Positions 1-10,739 are shown, counted from the first letter of the stretch. The stretch is 64,000 bases of DNA from Lineus longissimus (GCF_910592395.1 NC_088321.1:12030001-12094000), one strand, 5' to 3'. Translations and numbers: made by a program. Notes: a model not told the origin generated them from the sequence alone.

Positions 1-1
1 G

Positions 2-109
2 GTGAAGGAAGCGATTCGGATTCGTAAAATCACCAACATGAATCGAGACGCAAAGTGGCGTGTGGGATCAAAGTCTGGCCGCTCCGACATCCAGCAGTCA
101 GATGTCTAA
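2..109 (+). mobile_element. Retroelement C-terminal relic (partial at window edge)
   Basis: The frame from base 2 reads WVKEAIRIRK-like residues and then NMNRD, ending at TAA 107-109. A motif of the type 'RF.RWVKEAI.IRK...MNRD' is, as I recall, usual at the C-terminus of reverse transcriptases with a GIY-YIG-type endonuclease (Penelope-like or related) in invertebrate genomes. Only about 35-53 codons remain, so this is a relic. It predates the array, since every unit has it. The family assignment rests on motif recognition without a search. Confidence 0.5.
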
Positions 110-726
110 CTTATGAAGAAGAATGGTGCAACCATTTGAAAGGTCAAGGTGATGATGAACAATGATTGTGTAAAAATTGTTGATGACCCAAAGGATTCCT
201 CCAGGCATGTCAAAAATGTTGTATGGTTTATTAGACACCATGTGGGATGGCGGAGAGAACCAGGATGCGCATGTCGTGTTGGAGTGTTATCCGAGCTCGG
301 TCGAGTGCATATTAATCACGCGAATCATGATTTGATGATAGTATACCTTTGTTATTGTAGTTTTGTTTGATAAGAATTCACTGCAAACATATTTGTTATA
401 CAATATGCATATGATTTGAAGAAAAACATACATGTACTTGCAGACTGAGTATGCACTGTAATATATGTACGAGTTGATCTCGCTTGCTGACCAACTTTGA
501 TATGATTCATTAAAAAACAACATACTACGCGGCTTTCAACCTACATTAACATTGATTTTCATCAATCAATACTGACGGTTTACCTAATCGGTTAGGAGAC
601 AGGGGAAGTGCTCGTTAGGTTGCGACCATATAGACACGATAGACACAATCCCGTGCAGAACTATTGTTTACGACATCGGACTGATGGCTGGCAGTACCGT
701 ACGCCGAACATTATATAAGTGATATG

Positions 727-763
727 AAAAGCACTTGAGATTATCGTGTGCGGAAGTGCTTTT
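727..763. other. Conserved stem-loop in the spacer
   Basis: A perfect 10-bp inverted repeat AAAAGCACTT / AAGTGCTTTT with a 17-base loop. It recurs at 10141-10177, 23204-23240, 33084-33120, 42187-42223 and 61461-61497. The copy at 51852-51888 has a G to A change in the left arm. It could be an RNA hairpin or the end of an old foldback element; function unknown. Confidence 0.6.
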
Positions 764-1326
764 TGAAGAACCAGTGGCATAATAAAGGGCTGCCGCATCC
801 TAGTTTCCTTTGCGCTCTAAAGAACTATTTCCAGATATTAATGTGCACAAGAAATGGAAAATTCGACATATTACTGAATTATCCCTTATTTCCGTGCAGC
901 GATCATATCTATTGACAACGCGCTGCCTTAGCTGGGGAATATGAAGGCGTCATATCGTCAAAGCTCGATTACCCCGATACCAAGACGACACTGAAAATTA
1001 CGTTATATCAGAGTCGTTGCACTATCAGTGAAAAGTCCAGTAAGGTTTTTGTGGCCCGATGTGTCTTCGAGGACTATGAACCCACACACCGGTCGGCAGA
1101 CGGGGCGGAATAAAATTTCCACATCCGGCTCGCATAGGCTTGAGTAAGTAACTAAGGTAACCGAACAGTAAGCAAGTACACCTACCCATGCGCAACCCTA
1201 ACCGGATTTGGATAATTTTGAAATGGAAGACTCCATGGCGACGTAAAGCAAATATCAAATCGTCTTTAAAGTATATTTTTGGCGGTATCTTATTGGTTGC
1301 TCGCGAGGGGGTGGTGGGGTGGTGGT

Positions 1327-1341
1327 GGGGGGGGGGGGGGG
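1327..1341 (+). repeat. Poly-G run, 15 G
   Basis: Mononucleotide run at the end of a G/T-rich stretch. Its length differs between units, as expected of replication slippage, and it is long enough to form G-quadruplex structure. Confidence 0.9.
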
Positions 1342-2214
1342 CAGACACATGCAGAGCTCGTAATGTATGTTTGATAACAACCACGATTAGTAACCGTGTA
1401 AATATGGAAACGATGTTGATTTTAATGAGAATGAATACCTACTGATTATGATATGGCTTATTACAAGAGACATACCGTGTTGATTATTGAGAATTTAAAC
1501 AACTAATTGGCAGCATCATGTGCATTGGGCAAGCTATGTTTGGTCTGTTCCTTATGTCTAGTCTAGTCTATATGATTGGGATCAGCGTGGACTTGAATGA
1601 CCTCGTCGATTGGTTATCGCGTGATGTCGTATTCCCGGTGGGTAAAGGTATCTGTTGGCCTACGAAAAATACGTGCTTACCTGGAGACAGACAAAAGATT
1701 AGTTCATTTTGAGGGGCGTATATAAGGCCCGCATTCATTATTTTTAGCCTTGTTTCTATTGTGTTGCCTTCATCCACCGTGATATTGGTCACAAATTTGA
1801 CTCATTCCACGATCTATCCTCGGGATGAACTGATGTTGTTTTGCGTGTTTTTTTCCGATAGGACAAATATTTACAACTCCAAAAAAGCCGGCTATTTCAG
1901 TTTTATATTTTACAGTTCGATCGTGACAGTGCACTTGCATACAGTGTATATGATTTAACAAACAATTGTATGTGTGAAAATCGACGCCACACAAATACAT
2001 TACTCCAGATATTATGTTCCCTATAGATGGCAAGTGGTGGGCTACTTCTTCCTATCCACGGGGCAAATTTCGCAGTTGGGAGATTACGATTGTCATACCG
2101 AGCGATTTGAACGTTAGCCAGCATCGGTTACTCGTAACATTTTGACCAGGCTTGCATCGAATTCTCATTGCAATCTCTGTCTTCGGACACACGAACAGTT
2201 ACCTTTTTTTACAG

Positions 2215-2283
2215 ACTGCCAAGACCCTGATTCAAACCTTGTGCCGCAATAAGTATGAAAGCCGATTTACGAGTGTTGCGTAC
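2215..2283 (+). other. Exon-like segment with strong splice signals
   Basis: 23 open codons (TAKTLIQTLCRNKYESRF...) sit between a strong acceptor (TTTTTTTACAG) and a strong donor (TAC/GTGAGT). I could not connect it in frame to another exon, so it may be a relic or part of an unseen transcript. It is repeated in every full unit and tandemly duplicated in units 5 and 7. Confidence 0.3.
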
Positions 2284-3442
2284 GTGAGTTTGCGTGCTTG
2301 AGCATGCTTGATGACATACACTGAGAACTGTGTTCATCGCAATTCGTCTTTTGTAAGGGTTGCAAAACATACATATTTCAATGGAACTTGTCCTTATCCA
2401 AATCGAGTGCACGCAAGTACAAATAGTGTCATCTATCCGGGGAAATGTGTCAGTAATGGCTCAGTTCGTCATATCTACATATTACTCTGAATTTCGTCAG
2501 ATATTTTTGAGCCATATTCATTGTGAAATACAGCAAAATGTAAATTATGCATAATACAATTAAATATTAATGTCTGTTGTTTGATAAAATACAGCAATCA
2601 ATTGCTGATCGTTTGATATAATGTAGACGTAATTATACACTTCTGCAATACTCTCCATCACTCCACTAGATGGCGCGGAAGTATACTTTTCGCCGCATCG
2701 AAGCCACGTGATGACAGAGAATACGTTGTCGGCTGCACTTTCAAAAGGTTTTCGAATTTATTTTACTCTCAGAAATTAAGTGAATTTAAGTGAATGAAAC
2801 TAACCACATTTTGTTTACTCATCACAGTAGGACATATTGTTGTGACCTAAAGGCCCCCCAATGGCGGTCCCCAAAAGGAACCATGTTCTGAAAGATAGAC
2901 ACGCCTTTGGGAGACCAAGAAGTTACCTTTAATACGATGCATACCTTTATTGCGGTAGACGAAAAACCAAGTGTATTTGATTTGGCACTGGTCAGTCTAT
3001 AGGCCTGTGCTTTGGCCTCGGTCGGCCTGCCAAATTTCCGAATTCGCATCATGGAAACACAATTGACGCTCCAGAATTTCAAAAACTGTCAGTCAGCTCA
3101 ACCTCGTGCTCATGTTGCCTCTGTCCTGGTTTACACTGACCCGTACTCGAAACTGCAGCGAAAGAGGTTGGTAGCTTTTTTCTAATAAGTCCGGTCTGCC
3201 CGGCTCGGACAGAATTTCTGTTCCACTTCGGTCGGCGGTGGACTTTTTGTGTCGATTGTTTATTTATCTTCTACTCCGTCAGCTGCGCCACCTAGAGTCA
3301 AGTTGGATGTGATGGCTGCGCCATCTAATGTAGAAATATTATACGTAACTTAGAAATAATGGCTCCAATCAATTATTGGTTGTACTCTCTGCATGTATGG
3401 GAAACAAGATAAATACTGCAGAAACAAATACAGCGACCAGCA

Positions 3443-3748
3443 ATGAAAATTTCCACAGCGATTTATGTTGTGTTATTCGCCCGACAGGAGGCAGTGCTGG
3501 CATTTCTATCCGCAATACTCACACGTTGTTCATCACGTGTCTCAATCCAAGCAAATCTCGGTGAAATTGGAACGGCATCAAAAATCGAGTGCTGCCTTCA
3601 ATGCACTGATAATGACTGTTTGACGATAAACCATATTTTAACTGAAAACCGGTGCCAACTCAGCTTTTCTAAACCGAAGCCGTTGAACGACGCAATGTCA
3701 AACTACAGTGGGGGTCGTTTATATTCAAAATGTAGACGACAGCATTCG
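3443..3748 (+). CDS. Exon 1, secreted PAN-like tandem protein, unit 1
   Basis: First exon of a split gene: ATG at 3443, 102 codons, then a GTAAGG donor at 3749 (phase 0). Residues 1 to about 35 are hydrophobic (MKISTAIYVVLFAR, then AVLAFLSAIL), like a signal peptide. The block CCLQCTDNDC at residues 50-59, then C71 and C97, resembles the cysteine spacing of PAN/Apple domains, which bind proteins or sugars outside cells. N87 sits in an NYS sequon. The modelled partners are exon 2 (4391-4584) and the last exon (7040-7946), giving about 468 residues. Seen: open frame, splice sites, conservation in six units. Inferred: secretion and domain type. The beta-rich C-terminal domain is not recognised. 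Confidence 0.7.
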
Positions 3749-4390
3749 GTAAGGGAAACATACCCTGTAATAGTCCTGTTTCACCGATCTAGGACAGTTT
3801 CTGCAAAATCGATTCAGTCGTTCGATTAACTATGTGAACAAGTCTAATTGAAGAGGTGATTGAGTGCAAGAACAACTCCAGTCTTTATTTCATGTACTTT
3901 AGTATTTTCAGCACTAAACCCCTTCCCTGTCCGTCATTTTTTGCAGATAGCCACATGCAAATGTTTCTGACATGACTGGACAATAGCAACAGAAGGTACT
4001 TCTTGCACAAAACTTTTGGATTTTAAAGGAATTGTCATAAAACATAACCAATGCCACATTCTGAGAGCAGTTTTGATTTAAAAAATTCGCAAATCGTTTT
4101 GTCAGCCAGCCAACCCAGTGTTTATTTCACTTCTGGTGCTAGCAATATTTTTCAACAGTGACTTCAGTAGTTCTTGCACTGAGGTCTTCAATTATGAAAG
4201 ACAATTGGTGGGCGACGCGCCAAGTTGTGCAGTGGTCATGTCGCCATGACATTGGCCTTGGCATTTATCTCGATTCGAGGTACATTGAACATTATTATAC
4301 TACATGAAGTTAAAAAAGTGCACGGTCTTAGGTCGGTCAAACTAGGGTAATTAATTACAATGTTTGTAAGGTACATTTACATGTTGTCAG
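3749..4390 (+). other. Intron 1, unit 1
   Basis: 642 bases from GTAAGG to ...TTGTCAG. Nothing gene-like inside. This copy lacks about 60 bases near 4370 that other units have (the region starting 'tctcgtcgatgac'). Equivalent introns are 13169-13853, 26496-27192, 35751-36442, 45201-45903 and 55013-55709. Confidence 0.6.
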
Positions 4391-4584
4391 ATTCGCGTGT
4401 GCAATGTCCTGTACAGCTACAATACCAAAGCAAAATGCGGAGAATCGATAACTTCGAGTTCAGGTCGCAGATTTACCCAGTGCACAAGTTCATTCGATCC
4501 CACACCAAAGGTTACACTGGTACATCGATTCGGTTCACATTCATTACGTTTTGACTTGTTTTGCGAGGCGGAGTTTTGCAAGAG
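4391..4584 (+). CDS. Exon 2, cysteine-rich segment, unit 1
   Basis: Starts after the acceptor TTGTCAG in frame with exon 1. It encodes 64 residues plus two bases with cysteines at protein positions 106, 118, 133, 160 and 165, continuing the extracellular cysteine-rich region. The proposed donor is AAGAG/GTCTAA at 4585. It is not ideal, but its phase 2 fits the last exon exactly, joining AG+T as Ser167. If this donor is not used, the frame reads on to TAG at 4649-4651 and ends in SKQDRSCIA, giving a protein of only about 188 residues. Units 2 and 4 change that tail after the donor, which supports splicing here. Confidence 0.6.
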
Positions 4585-5367
4585 GTCTAAATCAGGATAT
4601 TTTCAAAACATCTGTTTTAGATCCAAGCAGGATCGATCTTGCATAGCATAGCTTGTTATGTCTTGGAGGGATAACTTGAGTAGGTCACGACCACTGGCTG
4701 AAGAAGCACAATGTAGTTCACGTTGTTTTCTAGTGTTGATGATAGAATCAATAACACAATGCAGTGCAGTGCAGTACGTTGGATGCGACATTGACATGCA
4801 CTCAATGCACGTGCAGCGTATTGCAATAACTTCTGCTTCTGTTATGAGGAAGTGGCACACTAAATCCGATAGAAGGCGCTATCACTCTTATAATGCTACG
4901 ACGGAGACAGACTTTCACCAATAAAACACAACAAATGGTGTGCAGCGACAACGACCCCATTAGGTCACGTGGTGTGATATAACAGATGACCTGATGCAAT
5001 CGTGGACCTTTTATCATGTTTATGCTTTGTTGCAAGTGTTTCCATGAATAAATTGCTTTAATGCTGGCATCTTGTGCATTTGATTTGCTGTTGTCGTCAC
5101 ATAATGAACACACAATTATATTCAGAATGTTCGGATACCTACCTCATGAATCCTAAGGGTATAGATACACGGGGCAGAATGTAAAGTAATTTGAGGCTGG
5201 ACCCATCAAAGCGAACGGACTTGTTTGAATGAGCGCAACGTTATAAAATTCTGAACATCTTGAACAAAACTTTAGGAGGCCTTCATCTAACGCTCAGCGC
5301 CATCTACATACACATGATGCTACCTCCTACTCAACATGTATGGCAAGCCGTGTGTCCAATAATTTAG
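4585..5367. other. Proximal part of intron 2, unit 1
   Basis: About 0.8 kb. Both strands are open for 100-170 codons in some units, but an 11-base deletion in unit 1 near 4830 breaks both frames, so I read it as non-coding. It contains a short CAGTG microrepeat near 4760. Similar stretches follow exon 2 in units 2, 4, 5, 6 and 7. Confidence 0.5.
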
Positions 5368-6070
5368 AAAACCTGGTTTTCGTCTTTCAAAACTTAGTTT
5401 TATGGAAGAAAACCAAGCTTTGTTTTAAATGAAAATAGGTTTTCTTTCAAGAAAAGTAAGTTTTTAAAAACAATTTACTCTTTTTTGAAAAAGTATATGT
5501 TTCATGAAAACCAAGTTTAAAAAAAGATAAAAACTATATTTTCTTCCATATAAACTAGTTTTGTATGTTTTTCTTCAATAAAAACCTAGTTTCATTGAAA
5601 AAAAACATGGTTTTCTTCCATGAAACTGAGTTTTGAAAGAAGAAAAAAAGGTTTTACTGAAACCTAGTCTTTTTACCTCGTCTCAAACCCAACCTCTCCC
5701 CATCAGACGAACCATGCGTGTCATGCTGTGGAGATGAAGTAATAAAAAGACTAGTTTTTCTAGCATGTGGATTAGAAACTAGGTTTTATAAGAAATAACG
5801 TAGTCTTTTTCAATAAAAACTAGGTTTTGATGAAGACTCGTATATAACCTGGTTTTATTCCACAAAACCAAGTATTCTTTTACGAAACTACGTTTGTATT
5901 GAAGAAACATAGGTTTTATTTTGGTTTTTGACCAAGAAAACGTGGTTTTTATAATAGACCTAATTGCTTCTCCAATAAAAACCTAGTTTCACTGAATAAA
6001 ATGTTTTCTTCCATGAAACTAAGTTTGGAAAGAAGAAAACCAGGTCTTCTTCAATATAACTATGTTTCCA
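5368..6070. repeat. Inverted-motif repeat block in intron 2, unit 1
   Basis: About 700 bases of degenerate short repeats built from AAACTAGGTTTT and its reverse complement AAAACCTAGTTT, mixed with GAAGAAAA/TTTTCTTC. Both orientations occur many times, so a transcript could fold into long imperfect hairpins. One non-repeat island (near 5676-5750, 'acctcgtctc...') interrupts it. Confidence 0.85.
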
Positions 6071-6071
6071 A

Positions 6072-6668
6072 ATGACAAGTTCCGGTCGTGTTGATGCACA
6101 AGTGACTGTACTATTCATCGAATGTGATGATATATTTAAAGATCGGCTATTATTGATCAATTCCGTATTTGGTGCGCCATTTTGCCTTGAAAGTTCGGAA
6201 ATGTTCGAGAACATTACGACATTACTAAAGACGATGCAAATGGTGCCACTTATTGATGACGGTCGAAGGCAGTACTAACGGAACTTGGTGAAACGGACAT
6301 TGCATTGAATGATGTTCAGAAAACGTAGGATAATATTTGCAGTAAAAAAGGAGGTGTAAATCGCGTCCAATATTTATCCCGTTTCATGTGAGCGGTAACT
6401 GATCAGATCACGGTTCTTATAGAAGTAAACTTTGTTCAGTTTCGTATACTCTATAGTTTCACTGATCTAAAACTGGTTCATTATATTGACAAGGAAATCA
6501 AAGCAGAGGCCAATCCAGCATGAAGCGTCATTACCATTGGACAATTTGCTGTCAACAACTTGCTTGTCTGTCGAAATTGAAAATGTTGATTGGCATCAAA
6601 CGCCCATTTCTCATGACATCCGGCCCAAAATCGACTATGCAGAGCCGGTCTTAGATCAGCGAAACTAG
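6072..6668 (+). pseudogene. Passenger gene relic in intron 2, unit 1
   Basis: Three coding-like segments in a row. The first (about 6072-6278) reads ...FGAPFCLESSEMFENI... to DDGRRQY. The second continues in another frame as LTELGETDIALNDFQKT and ends at a GTGAGC donor-like site. The third starts after a TTGTTCAG acceptor at 6440 and ends PVLDQRN-stop at 6668. Here it is broken by the shared frame jump near 6272, a TAG after QKT, a CGA to TGA change and a one-base insertion in the third segment. Product not recognised. It could instead be lost exons of the host gene. Confidence 0.55.
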
Positions 6669-7039
6669 AGTCTATGCATGTATTGTTAATTCTGTACACG
6701 ATTCTTGTAGAATTCAATTATCAAGTAAGAAAAAAAGATATCAGAAAGAATCTTTGAAGAATCTTGTAAAGCATGTACATGCACATGTACCAACTAAATA
6801 AGACCTTTAAGAAACTTTCCAGGATTCACGATCAGGGATGGCGTTCAGAGGAGACAATGGTAATAGTGCGAGCTTGTACTATTAAATTTGTACAACATTA
6901 AACTGGGCATGTATGCGTACAGATGGTACACGTGCATGCACGGTACAAATCATATACAAGTAAAAATGGCTCGCGAACTTTGTTCACGTAACCTCTTTAT
7001 TTTCCTCAAGTAGTTTGCATTATTCTCTTATCACCTTAG

Positions 7040-7946
7040 TCACAAACTTGCAATAAGTTCTGCTGTGCATTTTCAAAACTTTTATTATCATAAGCAAAGT
7101 GACTTGATTGTCTTAACCGATTTCTCAGGAAATGAAACTTCAATAAGAACACTAAAGCTATATCCGGACTCTGGCAAGCTTGGATGGAAACAGGCAAGCT
7201 ACGAGGGCATAATTAAAATTGTCGGTCAATATAAACAGTTCCTCATTGCTACTCCAATGACGCGCCTCTACGAAAAGTTCATCATCGTTGGATTTGACGG
7301 CCGGTTGCGAGGAAGGCTAAAGTTCCAACACCTTAATAAAATCCAATTTAGCCTATCCAAGTACATGGACGTTTCATTTCTTCTTTTGAGTGATGCAGAT
7401 TTGGGCGTTATCACACTTTTCTCTTTGGATGGTTACCTTTCGAAGTATTGTCCCGAATGCAGATCCAACATGTCCAATGGCTCATTAACCGTAATTCTTA
7501 CATGCAGAAAGAAACTTGTGCCAACCTTTAAATATTCTGCGTACACAAATTCTGGATTATATGCATTTTGTTCAGAAATTATCAGTAAAGGATCTCTTGT
7601 CAATTGTTTTAATGCGAAGTCAAAACGCCCTAGCCCTGCTATATTTTCTGTTCAAAAAACAGTTAAAACCACATTCTTCTTCATTAGCGACGTCTACCAT
7701 CGACTATTGATAGGAACTACTGATAACGAGGTCATGTTTATGAGTTGGCCGAAGGAAAACGGAGGTTCTTACCATCAATTAAAACAAGACGACTTCTTCA
7801 AATTCAGTGGGGGTAGTCAGTTCGTTTTGTTAAATAATGGTGATCTTGTTCAGTTTTTGACGGATGGTGGTGCACAAGGAAGGAGAATTCTGACAATGTT
7901 GAAGGTGTACTCCCCGAGAGCAGGATGTGAAACGATCAAAGTGTGA
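7040..7946 (+). CDS. Last exon, variable C-terminal domain, unit 1
   Basis: 301 codons plus the split Ser167, ending TGA at 7946. The acceptor is taken at TTCTCTTATCACCTTAG; an upstream AG would run into TAG in this unit and its frame is not kept in units 3 and 4. Residues 168-284 are well conserved between copies (sequon N198; RGRLKFQ near 258). Residues 285-372 are the variable part, with C304, C307, C322, C344 and C356. The end (IGTTDNEVMFMSWP, SPRAGCETIKV) is conserved again. The alternating hydrophobic pattern suggests beta strands, perhaps propeller-like, but no family is recognised. Unit 1 has sequons at N198, N310 and N313, and K at 350 where others have N. Confidence 0.75.
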
Positions 7947-8146
7947 CCCAGTCGAGCTGCATACGGTTCTCATCATTACCTCCGAAGTTTCTTTAGTAAC
8001 GAAAAATATCGTTATTCTGCCATGAAGCATAATCCACTATTGCCGTTAGGTGGCGCATACAAATGATATATGTACCAAGTGTAACATAATAGGTAGGCAT
8101 TTCAAGTTATTTTAAATAGGGACTTTACGAGCTCGGGGTCAGTTAA

Positions 8147-8377
8147 CATGGTAAAGGGCAATGGGTTGTGTTTGATCCTGCAAACTCTTTTCAAGCAAAC
8201 AAAAAGTTTACACTCAACATGTACAATGGGTCTTCTTTAATAAGGCGGACGGCTGCTGCTGATTTCTTCAAACTGAACGAAGAAAAACAGGTAAATGGCA
8301 ATGTCAACGCAGGTCGAATGACGAGATTATATTTAGATTCTTCAGAAACATTTGGTTACGATATTAACTGTGGCTAA
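8147..8377 (+). pseudogene. Downstream coding-like fragment, unit 1
   Basis: Open stretch about 200 bases after the gene's stop, with residues GQWVVFDPANSFQANKK then FTLNMYNGSS and ending TFGYDINCG-stop. It has no ATG at its start, and a good donor CAG/GTAAAT lies inside (near 8291). It looks like a piece of an old coding region. Units 2 and 6 have a one-base insertion and units 5 and 7 a stop, so it is decaying or not translated as such. Unknown family. Confidence 0.4.
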
Positions 8378-9364
8378 AGGTATCGGTTTGCTTGAGAAAA
8401 ATACGTGCTTACCTGGAGAGAAAATGACTATACAAAAGAAATATTAAAAAAATATTTGTTAATTTTGAGGGGCCGAAAGGTCCGCATTTATTTATTTTTG
8501 TCCGATTGTACTCCTCCAACACTGTAACGGTGAGAAAGGTTTCTGCTCTGATGCCCGATATACACGTCCCCATTTCAACGTACGGACAATTTTGTAGGAA
8601 AAAAAACACGTTTAGGTCTTCCTATTTTCCCGTACAATAAAATGCTATACAATTTAATCTCACCGTGTACGATGGGGTTGCGGGTTGATGTATGTTTGAC
8701 CGTTTATTGACTGGATACATGGGAGTAAGAGCCTACAGGCGCCTTTTAATGGTCGTCTTAGGATCCATTGTTTGGCCCGTTTCAGCGGTTTTCTTCTCTG
8801 TTTCCGACGGCAGGAGGAGCGTGAGACTCCCATCGCCAGATCATGACGGCTGCACACGATGCCGAGACAACTTTTAGTTTGGACAGTACCGGAGGTATTT
8901 TCAAAATGGATGGGAATATAGGGCCCTTACTGGTCTATAGTGCGGGATATGATCTATGCAGAATGTTACGTAGGCCAAGAGTCTCCAACCCAAATGTTCT
9001 TGAACAATATTAACCCGGTTTGGTATCTAGTACACTAGTGGGTTAATCCTACCAAAACTTGCGACCCCGCCAGACACGATCAATTTCTCAATCGTACTTA
9101 ATCCTTCCTATAAAACAATGTACTCGTCGACGTCGGGTTAAGTTGGAGAGAAAATTGTAAACAAATATTTCATAGGAATATGTTATCGTGTATAGCTGCC
9201 ATAACACTGTATTGGGATGGCCTTGTTTCCATTGTGTTGCAAAGGTAAACCAATACCTTTAATTACCCACTGGGTTATTCAGTGCCGAATTCGTAGGTTA
9301 ACACTTCAATGAAGAATATACTCATAAATTACTTACACGATTCTTGTATGATTCTTAGTTGAGA

Positions 9365-9523
9365 CAAGAACAAAGCAAAGTGGTGGAGAGAGACCCAACA
9401 CGATTTACGAGATGGGTGAAGGATGCGAGTTGGATTCGTAAAACCACCAACATAAATCGATACACTAAGTCGCGTGTGGGATCAAAGTCTGACCGCTCCG
9501 ACATCCAGCAGTCAGATGTCTAA
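9365..9523 (+). mobile_element. Retroelement C-terminal relic, unit 2
   Basis: 53-codon open segment: KVVERDPTRFTRWVKDAS then WIRK and a stop at 9521-9523. It has the RWVK..WIRK pattern of the relic at 2-109, with several substitutions (MNRD is changed to INRY). Same family inference. Confidence 0.5.
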
Positions 9524-10739
9524 CTTCTGAAGAAGAATGGTGCAACCATTTGAAACGTCAATGTGATGATGAACATTGATTGTGTAAAAACTGTTGATGA
9601 CCCAAAGGACTCCACCAGGCATGTCAAAAATGTTGTATGGTTTATTAGACACCATGTGGGATTGCGGAGAGAACCAGGATGCGCATGTCGTGTTGGAAAG
9701 TTGTCCGAGCTCGGTCGAGTGCATGTTAATCACGCGAATCATGATTTGATGATAGTATACCTTTGTTATTGTAGTTTTGTTTGATAAGAATTCACTGCAA
9801 ACATATTTTTTATACAATATGCATATGATTTGAAGAAAAACATACATGTACTTGCAGACTGAGTATACACTGTAATATCAGTACGAGTTGATCTCGCTTG
9901 CTGACCAACTATGATATGATTCATTAAAAAACAACATACTACGCGGCTTTCAGCCTACATTAACATTGATTTTCATCAATCAATACTGACGGTTTACCTA
10001 ATCGGTTAGGAGACAGGGGCAGTGTTCGTTAGGTTGCGACCATATAGACACGATAGACACAATCCCGTGAAGAATTATTGTTTACGACATCGGACTGATG
10101 GCTGGCAGTACCGTACGCCGAACATTATATAAGTGATATGAAAAGCACTTGAGATTATCGTGTGCGGAAGTGCTTTTTGAAGAACCATTGGCATAATTAA
10201 GGGCTGCCGCTTCCTAGTTTCCTTTGCGCTCTAAAGAACTAGTTCCAGATATGTATGTGCACAAGAAAGGGAAAATTCGAAATATTACTGAATTATCCCT
10301 TATTTCCGTGCAGCGATCGTATCTATTGACAACGCGCAGCCTTAGCTGGGGAATATGAAGGCATCTTCTTGTCGGAGCTCGATCACCCCGATACCAAGAC
10401 GACACTGACAATTATGTTAGATCAGAGTCGTTGCACTATCAGCGAAAAGTCCAGTAAGGTTTTTGTGGCCCGATGTGTCTTCGAGGACTATGAACCCACA
10501 CACCGGTCGGCAGACGGGAAGGAATAAAATTTCCACATCCGGCTCGCATAGGCTTGAGTAAGTAACTAAGGTAACCGAACAGTAAGCAAGTACACCTACC
10601 CATGCGCAACCCTAACCGGATTTGGATAATTTTGAAATGGAAGACTCCATGGCGACGTAAAACAAATATCAAATCGTCTTTAAAGTATATTTTTGGCGGT
10701 ATCTTATTTGTTGTTCGCGAGGGGGTGGTGGGAGTGGTT

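Larger units (their letters stand above)
110..3442. other. Spacer before exon 1, unit 1
   Basis: About 3.3 kb without a supported gene. It holds a stem-loop (727-763), a poly-G run (1327-1341), an exon-like segment with strong splice signals (2215-2283), a cysteine-bearing open stretch near 2370-2490 (CVSNG, CVCNG in other units) and a 44-codon ATG frame at 3051-3185. None of these is convincing as a gene. No clear TATA element precedes exon 1. Confidence 0.6.
1..9414 (+). repeat. Tandem unit 1 (about 9.4 kb)
   Basis: First of eight head-to-tail copies. The unit boundary is arbitrary; I set it where the window begins, because the same bases recur at 9415, 18787, 22484, 32358, 41461, 51126 and 60735. 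This unit has all three exons. Its first 3.4 kb is nearly the same as the heads of units 6 and 8, while its middle and tail are more like those of other units. Confidence 0.95.

Noticed and set aside
149-370. 73-codon frame starting MMMN in each spacer
   Set aside because: It lies after the stop of the retroelement relic with no recognisable domain; unit 5 changes its end by a base loss. Its presence in most units is explained by recent duplication.
2370-2490. Cysteine-bearing stretch CPYPNRVHAS...CVCNG
   Set aside because: Looks a little like an extracellular module, but no in-frame acceptor was found and unit 1 and unit 8 change CVCNG to CVSNG.
3051-3185. 44-codon ATG frame (METQLTLQNF...) before exon 1
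   Set aside because: Short, no signal or domain, and its end shifts in units 2 and 5. It could at most be an upstream frame of the transcript.
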